NCBI RefSeq assembly: GCF_004340875.1
Contig: NZ_SLXQ01000006.1
Location: forward strand, 186,001-250,000
Source: Tamaricihabitans halophyticus
GTDB lineage: Bacteria > Actinomycetota > Actinomycetes > Mycobacteriales > Pseudonocardiaceae
Direction of reading: 5' to 3'
Length of the DNA: 64,000 bases
The position numbers and the translations under genes are program-made. The notes below the pieces were generated by a model. The model was given only the letters and a program-made list of their open reading frames with translations, made no database searches and was not told the DNA's origin. Position 1 is the first letter of the stretch. Each line of letters begins with the position of its first letter. Below are positions 37,141 to 44,707 of the stretch, one piece after another.

Positions 37141-38340
37141 ATGGCTGTCAACCCAAACCCGGGAGTGTTGCAGTACCCAAGGATCCGCAAGTCCCCCTTC
37201 TACTACGCGTCCCGCCGGCACGGCGTCGGGCTGTACAGCGTGTACAACCACACGTATCACGCGCGGCACTACGGAGATCCAGTCGGTGAGTACTGGCATC
37301 TGCTGGAAGGCGTCACCCTCTGGGACGTCGGAGTGGAACGCCAGGTGGAGATCACCGGCCCGGATGCCTTCGAGTTCACCAACATGCTGGTGCCACGTGA
37401 CCTGAACAAGTGCAAGGTCGGTCAGTGTAAGTACGTGTTCGTCACCGCCGAAGACGGTGGGATCATCAACGACCCGGTGCTGCTTCGGCTCGGCGAGAAC
37501 CACTTCTGGCTTTCCCTCGCGGACAGCGATGTGCTGCTGTGGGCCAAGGGGCTCGCGTACAACCTCGGGATGGATGTGCAGATCCGCGAGCCAGACGTGG
37601 GCCCGGTCCAGATCCAGGGCCCGAAATCGCGCGAGGTCATGGTCGACCTGTTCGGCGAGTCCATTCTCGACATCCCGTACTACTACACCGTTGATCGCCA
37701 GCTGGACGGGATGGACGTGGTGATCTCCCGCACCGGATTCACCGCGGAACTCGGCTACGAGATCTACCTACACAACGCGAGCAAGGACGGCGTGCGGCTG
37801 TGGGACACGATCTGGGAAGCCGGTGAACCGCACGATATGCGGGTGATCGGGCCCTGCCATATCCGCCGCATCGAGGCGGGCATCCTGTCCTGGGGCAACG
37901 ACATCACCTACGACACCAACCCGTTCGAGGTCGGCTACGGCTTCGAGGCGACCTGGATGGTTGACCTCGAGCAGGAGGCAGACTTCGTCGGCAAGGCCGC
38001 CCTGCAGCGGATCAAGAACACCGGGATCACACGCAAGCTCGTCGGTGTCGAGATCGGTGGGCCGAACGTGGGTACCTTCAACGACGGCTCGATGATCGAC
38101 TTCTACCCGGTGCACGACCCGCACGGGCTGCGCATCGGCGAGGTCACCTCGGCGTGTTACTCGCCACGGCTGGAGCGCAACATCGGCTACGCGATGGTGC
38201 CGATCGCCTACGAGGCTTACGGCACCGAGCTGGTGGTGGAAACCCAGCACGGCAGGCAGGACGCGGTTGTGGTGGAAAAGCCCTTCATCGATCCGAAGAA
38301 GGAAACCCCGAAGCGCCTCGAGCGCGTGCTGAGCGCGTAG
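37141..38340 (+). CDS. GcvT-family tetrahydrofolate-dependent demethylase, DmdA-like
   Basis: The 399-aa product is a free-standing GcvT-fold protein. It carries blocks I associate with dimethylsulfoniopropionate demethylase DmdA: GVGLYSVYNHTYHARHYGDP, WDVGVERQVEITGPDAF, LVPRDLNKCKVGQCKYV, NDPVLLRLGENHFWLSLADS followed by DVLLWAKGLA, and IQGPKSREVM. This group moves a methyl group from an onium or amine compound to tetrahydrofolate, giving 5-methyl-THF. The actual substrate (DMSP, glycine betaine or another) cannot be read from sequence. TAGGAG precedes the ATG at 37141. It follows the dimethylglycine oxidase and precedes a MetF-like gene able to use methyl-THF. Confidence 0.8.
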   Translation: MAVNPNPGVLQYPRIRKSPFYYASRRHGVGLYSVYNHTYHARHYGDPVGEYWHLLEGVTLWDVGVERQVEITGPDAFEFTNMLVPRDLNKCKVGQCKYVFVTAEDGGIINDPVLLRLGENHFWLSLADSDVLLWAKGLAYNLGMDVQIREPDVGPVQIQGPKSREVMVDLFGESILDIPYYYTVDRQLDGMDVVISRTGFTAELGYEIYLHNASKDGVRLWDTIWEAGEPHDMRVIGPCHIRRIEAGILSWGNDITYDTNPFEVGYGFEATWMVDLEQEADFVGKAALQRIKNTGITRKLVGVEIGGPNVGTFNDGSMIDFYPVHDPHGLRIGEVTSACYSPRLERNIGYAMVPIAYEAYGTELVVETQHGRQDAVVVEKPFIDPKKETPKRLERVLSA

Positions 38341-38359
38341 TGGTGGCGGTGACGTGCCG

Positions 38360-39202
38360 ATGAACACGCAAACCAAGCAGCTGCAGCAGTACCTGGCCAC
38401 CGCTCGGTTCGAGGTGCTACCGCTGCGTGGCGTATTGGACAAGGTCGCGGACCTGCCACCCGGCACCACGGTCACGGTCACCTCGTCGCCGGCCAAGGGC
38501 ATCGAAGCGACCCTGGCTACCGCGGCGGCGTTGCGGGAGCGCGGCTTTGCCGCGGTGCCTCATGTGGCCGCCCGGCTGGTCGCGGACCGTCGGCACCTCA
38601 CCGATCTGCTCGATCGGATGGCCGAGACCGGACTGTCCGAGATGTTCGTGGTCGCCGGCGACTCCCCCGAGCCAGCGGGGGAGTTCGCCGACTCACTCGC
38701 GCTGCTGCGCGGGTTGGCCGAGCTCGGCCGAAAACCGGACCGGGTCGGGATCACCGGCTACCCCGAGCGGCACGCACTGATCTCGGACGGCGCCACGATC
38801 GCCGCGATGAGCGCGAAGGCGCCTTACGCGGACTACATCGCCTCGCAGATCTGCTTCGATCCGCACACCATCGCCAACTGGGTGAAGTCGGTGCGCGCAC
38901 GCGGCGTGCGACTACCCATCCACCTCGGTATCCCCGGCGTGGTGGATGCCACGAAGCTACTACGGATATCAATGAAGATCGGGCTTGGCGATTCCATGCG
39001 GTTCCTCCGGAAACAGCACGGCGTGGTCGGCAAGCTGCTCACCAGGTTCACCCCGGAGGACCTCTGCTATCAGCTTGCGCCCTACCTGGTCGACTCGGAG
39101 TACGGGATCGCCGGCTGGCACTTCTTCACGTTCAACGAGGTCCGCAAAACGGACCAGTTCCGCACCGAACTGGCTACCCGCCTGCATGAGGTGCCGGCAT
39201 GA
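38360..39202 (+). CDS. Methylenetetrahydrofolate reductase-like protein (MetF family)
   Basis: A 280-aa TIM-barrel protein: LPLRGVLDKVADLPPGTTVT, MAETGLSEMFVVAGDSPEPAG, RVGITGYPERHALIS, ADYIASQICFDPHTIANWVK, LPIHLGIPGVVDATKLLRIS. These match the MetF family, including the folate-side Asp/Glu-rich segments. Next to a methyl-THF-producing demethylase it probably runs in the oxidative direction, methyl-THF to methylene-THF (inference). The start is uncertain between ATG 38360 and GTG 38354. Confidence 0.78.
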   Translation: MNTQTKQLQQYLATARFEVLPLRGVLDKVADLPPGTTVTVTSSPAKGIEATLATAAALRERGFAAVPHVAARLVADRRHLTDLLDRMAETGLSEMFVVAGDSPEPAGEFADSLALLRGLAELGRKPDRVGITGYPERHALISDGATIAAMSAKAPYADYIASQICFDPHTIANWVKSVRARGVRLPIHLGIPGVVDATKLLRISMKIGLGDSMRFLRKQHGVVGKLLTRFTPEDLCYQLAPYLVDSEYGIAGWHFFTFNEVRKTDQFRTELATRLHEVPA

Positions 39203-39230
39203 CGCCACGCTACGGGGAGGAGACACAGCC

Positions 39231-40928
39231 ATGAGCATGCCGTCCGATCTGGACATCTCCAGATCCACGACGCTCAAACCGCTCGAGGAGATCGCTGGTC
39301 AACTCGGTATCGGCCCGCACCTGCTCGAACCGTACGGGCGCAATGTCGCGAAGATCTCGCTGAGCGCGCTCGACGAGCACGCGGACGCGGCACCCGCGCG
39401 CTATGTCGTGGTTTCGGCCATCACGCCGACCCCACTCGGCGAAGGCAAGACCACCACGACGGTCGGTCTCGGGCAGGCACTACGGCACCTCGGCAAGCGG
39501 TCCGTGGTCGCCATCCGGCAGCCATCCATGGGGCCGACCTTCGGCATCAAGGGTGGCGCCGCGGGCGGCGGGTACAGCCAGGTGGTGCCAATGGAGGCAC
39601 TGAACCTACACCTGACCGGGGACATGCACGCGGTGACCGCGGCGCACAACCTGCTCGCCGCCATGGTGGATAACCACCTGCACAAGGGCAACACGCTCGG
39701 GCTCGATCCACATCGGATCACCTGGCGGCGGGTACTCGACGTGAACGACAGGGAGCTGCGCAATATCGTCAGCGGGCTCGGTGCTAAGGCGGACGGTTCA
39801 CCCCGGCAGGCCGGGTTCGACATCACCGCGGCCAGCGAGGTGATGGCGGTGCTCGCGCTGTCCACCTCGCTGCACGATATGCGCGCCCGGCTCGGCCGCA
39901 TCGTGGTCGGCTACACCAAGAGTGGCACGCCGGTCACCGCCGAGGAACTACACGCGGCCGGCGCGATGACGGTGATCCTGCGCGAGGCGATCAAGCCGAA
40001 TCTGATGCAGACCGCGGAGAACACACCGGTTCTGGTGCACGCCGGCCCGTTCGGCAATATCGCGCACGGCAACTCGTCGATCGTCGCCGATCAGATCGGC
40101 AGTAAATGCGCCGACTATCTGGTCACCGAGGCCGGGTTCGGCGCGGATATGGGCGCCGAACGGTTCTTCAACATCAAATGCCGCAACTCGGGGATGGCAC
40201 CGGACGCCGCGGTGCTCGTCGGCACGGTCCGCGCGCTGAAGGCACACTCCGGCCGCTACCGCGTGGTCGCGGGCAAACCGCTACCACCCGAGCTGCTCGA
40301 GGAAAACCCGGACGATGTGCTCGCCGGCGCACCGAACCTGCGCAAGCAGATCGAGAACATCAAGGTGCACGGGGTCACGCCGGTGGTGGCGATCAACGCG
40401 TTTCCCACCGACTACCCGAGCGAGCACGCGGCAATCCGGCAGGTTGCCGAGGAAGCCGGTGCGCGCGTGGCGGTGAGCAATCACTTCACCGAGGGCGGCA
40501 AGGGCGCGCTCGATCTGGCCGAAGCGGTGGTGGCCGCGGCTGAGGAAACCAACCAGTTCCACTATCTGTACCCGGACACCGCCGATCTGCGCAGCAAGAT
40601 CGAAACGATCGCCACCAAGGTCTACGGCGCGGACGGGGTCTCCTTCCAACCGGCCGCGGCCAAGGCGATCGCGGATTACGAGGCGAACGGATTCGGCAGG
40701 CTGCCGGTATGTATCGCCAAAACACATCTGTCGCTGAGTTCGGATCCCGCACTCACCGGCGCCCCGACCGGCTGGACGTTGCCGGTGCGGGAAGTACGTG
40801 CTTCGGTCGGCGCGGGCTTCGTGTACCCGATCTGCGGGGATATGCGGACCATGCCTGGCCTCGGCTCGGCACCAGCAGCCGAGCGCATCGACATCGACGA
40901 ACACGGTCAGGTGGTGGGGTTAAGTTGA
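39231..40928 (+). CDS. fhs: Formate--tetrahydrofolate ligase
   Basis: The 565-aa product catalyses the reversible reaction formate + ATP + THF to 10-formyl-THF. Motifs: VSAITPTPLGEGKTTTTVGL (P-loop) near residue 65, SMGPTFGIKGGAAGGGYSQV, HAVTAAHNLLAA, and EAGFGADMGAERFFNIKCR. GGGGAGGAG lies just ahead of the ATG at 39231. In a catabolic cluster it would recover ATP while releasing formate from formyl-THF. Its stop touches the next start. Confidence 0.96.
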   Translation: MSMPSDLDISRSTTLKPLEEIAGQLGIGPHLLEPYGRNVAKISLSALDEHADAAPARYVVVSAITPTPLGEGKTTTTVGLGQALRHLGKRSVVAIRQPSMGPTFGIKGGAAGGGYSQVVPMEALNLHLTGDMHAVTAAHNLLAAMVDNHLHKGNTLGLDPHRITWRRVLDVNDRELRNIVSGLGAKADGSPRQAGFDITAASEVMAVLALSTSLHDMRARLGRIVVGYTKSGTPVTAEELHAAGAMTVILREAIKPNLMQTAENTPVLVHAGPFGNIAHGNSSIVADQIGSKCADYLVTEAGFGADMGAERFFNIKCRNSGMAPDAAVLVGTVRALKAHSGRYRVVAGKPLPPELLEENPDDVLAGAPNLRKQIENIKVHGVTPVVAINAFPTDYPSEHAAIRQVAEEAGARVAVSNHFTEGGKGALDLAEAVVAAAEETNQFHYLYPDTADLRSKIETIATKVYGADGVSFQPAAAKAIADYEANGFGRLPVCIAKTHLSLSSDPALTGAPTGWTLPVREVRASVGAGFVYPICGDMRTMPGLGSAPAAERIDIDEHGQVVGLS

Positions 40929-40933
40929 GCACA

Positions 40934-41518
40934 ATGGATCGCACGGTTCGCGAGTACCTCGCGGAGGTCGCCGCGCCCGCGCCTTCCGCGACGGGCGGGA
41001 GCGTGTGCGCGATAACCGTGGCGGCCGCTGCCGGACTGGTCGGGATGACCGCGGGTATCTCCCGGCAGCTCGATGACGCCCCGGCGATCGAGGAAAGCGC
41101 GCGGGAACTCAGGGAACGCGCGGTGCACCTGGCTGGTGCCGATTCGGCCTCCTACCGCGCGGTGTGCACCGTGCAGCGGTTGGCGCAGGATTCGCCGGCA
41201 TGCAGCCAGGCGGTGCGGGACGCGCTGATCGCGGCCGCGCAACCGCCGTTGAAGATCGCGAAGCTGGCCGCCGAGGTGGCCTCGCTCGCCGCGCTGCTTT
41301 CCGCGCACGGCAACCAGGTCGCCAGGGGTGATGCCATCACCGCGGCCAGCCTGGCCGCGGCGTCCGCGCGCAGCGCCGCGACGCTGGTGCGGATCAACCT
41401 CACCTCAGCGGGGTTGGACACCGGCGGCGCGGTCGAGGCGGAGGCCGCCGCGAGCTCGGCGAAGCGCTCGGCCCAGCTCGCCCAGGACGCGCTGGCCAAC
41501 GGTCATTCGGTGAGCTGA
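40934..41518 (+). CDS. fchA: Cyclodeaminase/cyclohydrolase (FTCD_C, FchA-like)
   Basis: A 194-aa all-helical protein of the formiminotransferase-cyclodeaminase C-terminal family: TVREYLAEVAAPAPSATGGS, VCAITVAAAAGLVGMTAGIS, and a C-terminal AARSAATLVRINL-like segment. Free-standing members act as methenyl-THF cyclohydrolases, giving formyl-THF for Fhs. ATG at 40934, or TTG at 40925 overlapping the fhs stop. Its TGA is the first base triplet of a split palindromic repeat. The methylene-THF dehydrogenase step (FolD) is not in the window. Confidence 0.88.
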   Translation: MDRTVREYLAEVAAPAPSATGGSVCAITVAAAAGLVGMTAGISRQLDDAPAIEESARELRERAVHLAGADSASYRAVCTVQRLAQDSPACSQAVRDALIAAAQPPLKIAKLAAEVASLAALLSAHGNQVARGDAITAASLAAASARSAATLVRINLTSAGLDTGGAVEAEAAASSAKRSAQLAQDALANGHSVS

Positions 41519-41707
41519 CCGCAAGATCCCTAAGAGCTCGTATCATAATGACTCTCCGTCGTGAGCGGGGATCAGATTGGATGAGATGCAAGGCGGAGGA
41601 GGAGCTCATAGCAGCGCTATGGGCGACGACGACAACGCCGCAGATCGCCAATCTGGCCACGCGCAATAGGTACGCGTCGTTGTGATATGGGCTCTAAAGA
41701 CCGCGGT
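41518..41707. repeat. Palindromic repeat copy split by a MITE-like insertion
   Basis: Left part ACCGCAAGATCCCTAA (41518-41533) and right part TAAAGACCGCGGT (41695-41707) join, after removing the 161-bp insert and one TAA, into a standard member of the repeat family. The fchA stop (TGA) uses its first base, and the convergent cysteine dioxygenase ends inside the right part (residues DRGL then TAG). Confidence 0.85.
41534..41694. mobile_element. 161-bp MITE-like element, probably IS5-family-derived
   Basis: Imperfect terminal inverted repeats of about 21 bp: left GAGCTCGTATCATAATGAC, right end reads GAGCCCATATCACAACGAC on the other strand. It is flanked by a TAA duplication (41531-41533 and 41695-41697). 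Inside is further dyad symmetry (GGAGCTCATAGC / GCTATGGGC; CAGATTGG / CCAATCTGG). There is no coding capacity. Ends beginning GAG/GGG with 3-bp TNA duplications are typical of the IS1031/IS427 branches of IS5. Confidence 0.75.
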
Positions 41708-42152
41708 CGGGAAGGAAGCGGGCTGGGCGTTCTGGGCGGTAGACGTGAATGCTGACCGCCGGATCGGGCCCGTGGTTACTCACCTGGTGCAGGTAGTCCA
41801 GCCCGAACACGCGGGACTGGCCGACGCCGAGCTCGATGCTTTCCGTGCTGCCGCCGCCAGCGGCGGCACGGAACACCCGCTCCGTCAACACACCGGAAAC
41901 CACGGTGAACGCGCCGGTCGCGCCGCCGTGCTCGTGTAAGTCGGTGTGCTGGCCGGGTAGCCAGGACAACAGCCAGGCTTCGTGGGTCGCGGTGCGCTCG
42001 ATTAGCGCCGAGTAGCGCCGTTCCGGGTCGTAGCGGAGCAGATGTGCCCAGCGCTGCCGGTCGGCGGCGAGCTCGAGCGCGGTCCGGACTGGGTGGCGCA
42101 GCGCGGTATCGGCGGCCGGCAGCGCGACGGTATTGGGTGGTACAGCGAACAA
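41694..42152 (-). CDS. Cysteine dioxygenase-family cupin
   Basis: The 152-aa cupin has the metal-binding HTDLHEHGGATGAFTVVSG motif near residue 75 (His-x-His and Glu-like positions) and a later His in GLDYLHQVSNHG. This is the bacterial cysteine dioxygenase type I pattern, oxidising L-cysteine to cysteine sulfinate. Start TTG at 42152, chosen for the well-placed AAGGAAA. That ribosome site lies in a small hairpin, and a leader peptide rich in terminal Cys codons is encoded upstream. The 3' end lies in the split palindromic repeat. Confidence 0.85.
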   Translation of the reverse strand: MFAVPPNTVALPAADTALRHPVRTALELAADRQRWAHLLRYDPERRYSALIERTATHEAWLLSWLPGQHTDLHEHGGATGAFTVVSGVLTERVFRAAAGGGSTESIELGVGQSRVFGLDYLHQVSNHGPDPAVSIHVYRPERPARFLPDRGL

Positions 42153-42159
42153 CGGATTT

Positions 42160-42194
42160 CCTTCGAAAGGCAGGTGGGGTCAGCCCGAACGGGC
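42160..42194 (-). promoter_or_regulatory. Attenuator-like hairpins before the cysteine dioxygenase start
   Basis: Two stems between the leader peptide and the dioxygenase gene: GCCCG/CGGGC with a 2-nt loop (42183-42194), and CCTT/AAGG with a 3-nt loop (42160-42170), whose 3' arm is the AAGG of the Shine-Dalgarno sequence. They could couple translation to the fate of a ribosome on the leader peptide. Confidence 0.5.
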
Positions 42195-42207
42195 AAGGAC
42201 GAAACAC

Positions 42208-42285
42208 TCACCTACACATACAGAGCGCGCTGGCGACCCGGCGCAGGTCAATATGACCGCGCCTGGGGCTCATCGCACGCTTCAT
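42208..42285 (-). CDS. Putative cysteine-responsive leader peptide
   Basis: A 25-codon ORF (ATG 42285, alternative ATG 42273) encoding MKRAMSPRRGHIDLRR then VASALCMCR and stop. It matches the actinobacterial 'putative leader peptide' pattern R-R-x-H-(V/I)-D-L-x-R-x-x-S-A-(L/I)-C found ahead of sulfur-metabolism genes, here with two Cys codons at the end. It lies 55 bp upstream of the cysteine dioxygenase start. Ribosome stalling at the Cys codons when cysteinyl-tRNA is scarce would sense cysteine. Confidence 0.75.
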   Translation of the reverse strand: MKRAMSPRRGHIDLRRVASALCMCR

Positions 42286-42331
42286 CACGCCGAGTAGCGT
42301 GCCGGTCCCGACCACTACCGTCAAATTGTTC

Positions 42332-43450
42332 TCACATCGTGGACGCCAGTGCCTTGCGCAGATCCTCGACGAGATCGGCGGGATCCTCACAGCCAGCCGA
42401 CAACCGGACGAAACCTTCCCCAACCGGGTCGCCCCAGCGCGCCCGCCGGTCCAATGTGCTGTGCAGACCACCGAAGCTGGTCGCATCCGTGAACAGCTCG
42501 CTGGTAGCCAGTACCTTGGCCACGGCCGGAGCGGACGGCAGCTCGAAGCTGAGCACGCCACCGAAGCGCCGCATCTGCTTGGCGGCGAGCGGATATGCCG
42601 GATCCTCCGGCGCGCCCGGCCAGCGCAGCCCGCACACCGAGGGATGCTCGCGGAGTACCGCGTACAGCGCGGCCGCGTTCTCGGCCTGCTGGCGCAGCCG
42701 CATATCCAGGGTGCCAAGGCCGCGATGGGCAAGCCAGGCCTCGAACGCGCCGGGGATCGCCCCACCGCTGGTGCGCCGCTCCCGCAGCAGCCCGGCCAGC
42801 TCCACGTCGCGTGTGGACACATGCCCGAGGATCAGGTCACTGTGTCCGGCGACCGCCTTGGTATCACTGGTCACCACCAGATCGGCGTCGAGCCGCAGCG
42901 GCCGCTGGCCAAGCGGGCTCGCGGTGGTGTTGTCCACGGCCAGCAACGCGCCCTCGGCGTGCGCCAGCTCACTCAGCGCCGCGATATCGCAGACGTCGAG
43001 CCCGGGGTTCGACGGGGTTTCCAGCAGTACCAGTCGAGCCCCGCGTATCGCCGACGCCCAGGAGCCCGCGGTGGGCACCTCGCGGACATCGAGGTCCAGA
43101 CCGGCCAACTCGGTACGCACGTACCCACGCACCAGGTAATACCCGTCCTCGGGCAGCACCAAGACATCGCCATGGCCGAGCACCGCGCGCAACATGGTGC
43201 TGATAGCGGCCATGCCGGAGGAGAACAGCACGCAATGGCCGCCATCAAGCTCACCAAGCGCGGATTCCAACGCGCGCCACGTCGGATTGTCCGGCCGGCC
43301 GTAGTAATAATCGTGCTCCCGCGTCCCATCGAGCCGGTAAGGCGCGGCAAAGGTCGGCCCGGCCAGCAACGGCGCGCCCACCTCGGTGGTTTCGCCCGCG
43401 TGCACGCAGCGCGTGCCGTCTCGCCAGGACTGTTCGTGCCAAGTCACCAC
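42332..43450 (-). CDS. Cystathionine gamma-lyase-type PLP enzyme
   Basis: The 372-aa Cys/Met-metabolism PLP-dependent enzyme shows YYYGRPDNPTWRALESALGE near residue 47, GMAAISTMLRA, TPSNPGLDV, and the PLP lysine in SDTKAVAGHSDLILG near residue 195. Family members cleave cystathionine to cysteine or have related gamma-synthase/lyase activity. The cysteine dioxygenase downstream on the same strand suggests cysteine formation then oxidation. Starts GTG-GTG at 43450/43447. It is 6 bp from the transporter gene upstream. Confidence 0.88.
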   Translation of the reverse strand: MVTWHEQSWRDGTRCVHAGETTEVGAPLLAGPTFAAPYRLDGTREHDYYYGRPDNPTWRALESALGELDGGHCVLFSSGMAAISTMLRAVLGHGDVLVLPEDGYYLVRGYVRTELAGLDLDVREVPTAGSWASAIRGARLVLLETPSNPGLDVCDIAALSELAHAEGALLAVDNTTASPLGQRPLRLDADLVVTSDTKAVAGHSDLILGHVSTRDVELAGLLRERRTSGGAIPGAFEAWLAHRGLGTLDMRLRQQAENAAALYAVLREHPSVCGLRWPGAPEDPAYPLAAKQMRRFGGVLSFELPSAPAVAKVLATSELFTDATSFGGLHSTLDRRARWGDPVGEGFVRLSAGCEDPADLVEDLRKALASTM

Positions 43451-43456
43451 CCCACA

Positions 43457-44392
43457 CTATCGGCCGGTCCCTGCTCGGTTGGCGAGGTTGTTCAACAGCA
43501 GCGCGAGGATCAGCAACGCCGCACCAACAATCCCGCCGACGGTCAGCCGCTCCCCAAGCAGCACGACCGCGAGTACTGCGGCGGTGAGCGGTTCGAGTAG
43601 CACGGCCAGCGCGGAAGCAATCGGTGTGGCGCCCCGCGAACCGGTGAAGTAGGCGCCGTAGGCGATGGCGGTGGGCACCGCGGCCAGAAATCCCGCGATC
43701 CCCAGCACCGGCCAGGTCATCGGGATCGCCATCCCTACCGGCAGGGCTATGGGCAACAGCAACAGGCCGCCGGTCAGCAAGCCGGCGGTGGTCACCGTGC
43801 TCGCCGGTAACCCGGGCACTGGCTGCCGGGTCAGCAAGATCATACTGGCGAAGCCAGCCCCGGAACACAGCGTGAGTACCACGCCAAGACCGGTTTGCGG
43901 CGAAGTCGGGTCGGTACCACCGGCTCCGCACAGCAGCACCAACCCGGTGAGCGCGACACCGACGGCAAGCCGCACCCTGCTGGTCGGCCATGCGCGATCG
44001 GCTATCGCCGAGGCGAATGCGACGAGAACCGGCACGCTGCCAATCGTGAGCAGCGTAGCCAGACTCACCGAAAGCGCGGCGACGGCGAGATAGTAGGCGA
44101 CCTGAAAGACCGCGAGCAGCGCGCCGACGGCGAGCACTCGCAGCACGGCCGCCACATTCCAGCAATATCGAAAACCGCCGAGCACGGCACACCCGATCGT
44201 CGCCAGCCCGCCGCCGAGCAGCAGTCGATAAGCGGCGACCGCGAGCGGATCAAGCGCCGCGCGATCACTGAGCATGGCACCGGCAAGGCCGCCAGTGCCC
44301 CAGAGCACGCCCGCGGTCACCAGTAACACGGTGGACCGCGAGGTGGAAACGGATTCAGCCAAGGGAAGCACTCCACTGTCGCGAATAGACAT
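43457..44392 (-). CDS. EamA/DMT-family transporter
   Basis: The 311-aa product has ten predicted membrane spans in two EamA repeats (first around LLVTAGVLWGTGGLAGAML, second around GLGVVLTLCSGAGFASMILL), ending LILALLLNNLANRAGTGR. Drug/metabolite transporters of this type often export amino acids or related compounds; with cystathionine lyase and cysteine dioxygenase downstream a sulfur amino acid is plausible but unproven. ATG at 44390-44392. Confidence 0.85.
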   Translation of the reverse strand: MSIRDSGVLPLAESVSTSRSTVLLVTAGVLWGTGGLAGAMLSDRAALDPLAVAAYRLLLGGGLATIGCAVLGGFRYCWNVAAVLRVLAVGALLAVFQVAYYLAVAALSVSLATLLTIGSVPVLVAFASAIADRAWPTSRVRLAVGVALTGLVLLCGAGGTDPTSPQTGLGVVLTLCSGAGFASMILLTRQPVPGLPASTVTTAGLLTGGLLLLPIALPVGMAIPMTWPVLGIAGFLAAVPTAIAYGAYFTGSRGATPIASALAVLLEPLTAAVLAVVLLGERLTVGGIVGAALLILALLLNNLANRAGTGR

Positions 44393-44707
44393 GACTCACG
44401 CGAAGCGGGGTGCCGGGAACAACCGGCGTGAAACGTGCGAGAACTACGGCGCGTCGCTAGTGACGACCGCGCCGCCTGTCAGATACCGCCATGCGCACCC
44501 CGCTCAGCGGCGGGGCGGCGGGCAATGCGGATAACGTCGGTGCACGGGCGGAACACTAGCGGGCGCGCGCGGCGCCCACCAGCGCTTTCCGAAAGCCGCG
44601 CTAACCTTAAAGAACGCGGTCACACGCAGTCACCGCAAGATCCCCACGGATTGCGATCACCGGCGGCACGCGGGGTGTGCCGCGGCCAGATAACCCAGCC
44701 AGATAAC
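44393..44707. other. 315-bp intergenic stretch with degenerate palindromic repeats
   Basis: Between the EamA gene start and the gpsA stop. It contains two degenerate copies of the 26-bp repeat side by side (44595-44620, with CTTAAAGAACGCGGT, and 44632-44657, with ACCGCAAGATCC). It probably carries the EamA promoter at its left end. No convincing gene was seen; short ORFs on either strand lack ribosome sites. Confidence 0.5.

Noticed and set aside
41694-42152. Cupin as a DMSP lyase partner for the DmdA-like enzyme
   Set aside because: The metal-binding motif and context (leader peptide with Cys codons, cystathionine lyase upstream) fit cysteine dioxygenase better than the Ddd lyases.
44393-44707. 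Short ORFs in the gap between the EamA gene and gpsA as leader peptides
   Set aside because: None shows the sulfur-leader pattern, a run of regulatory codons or a ribosome site.
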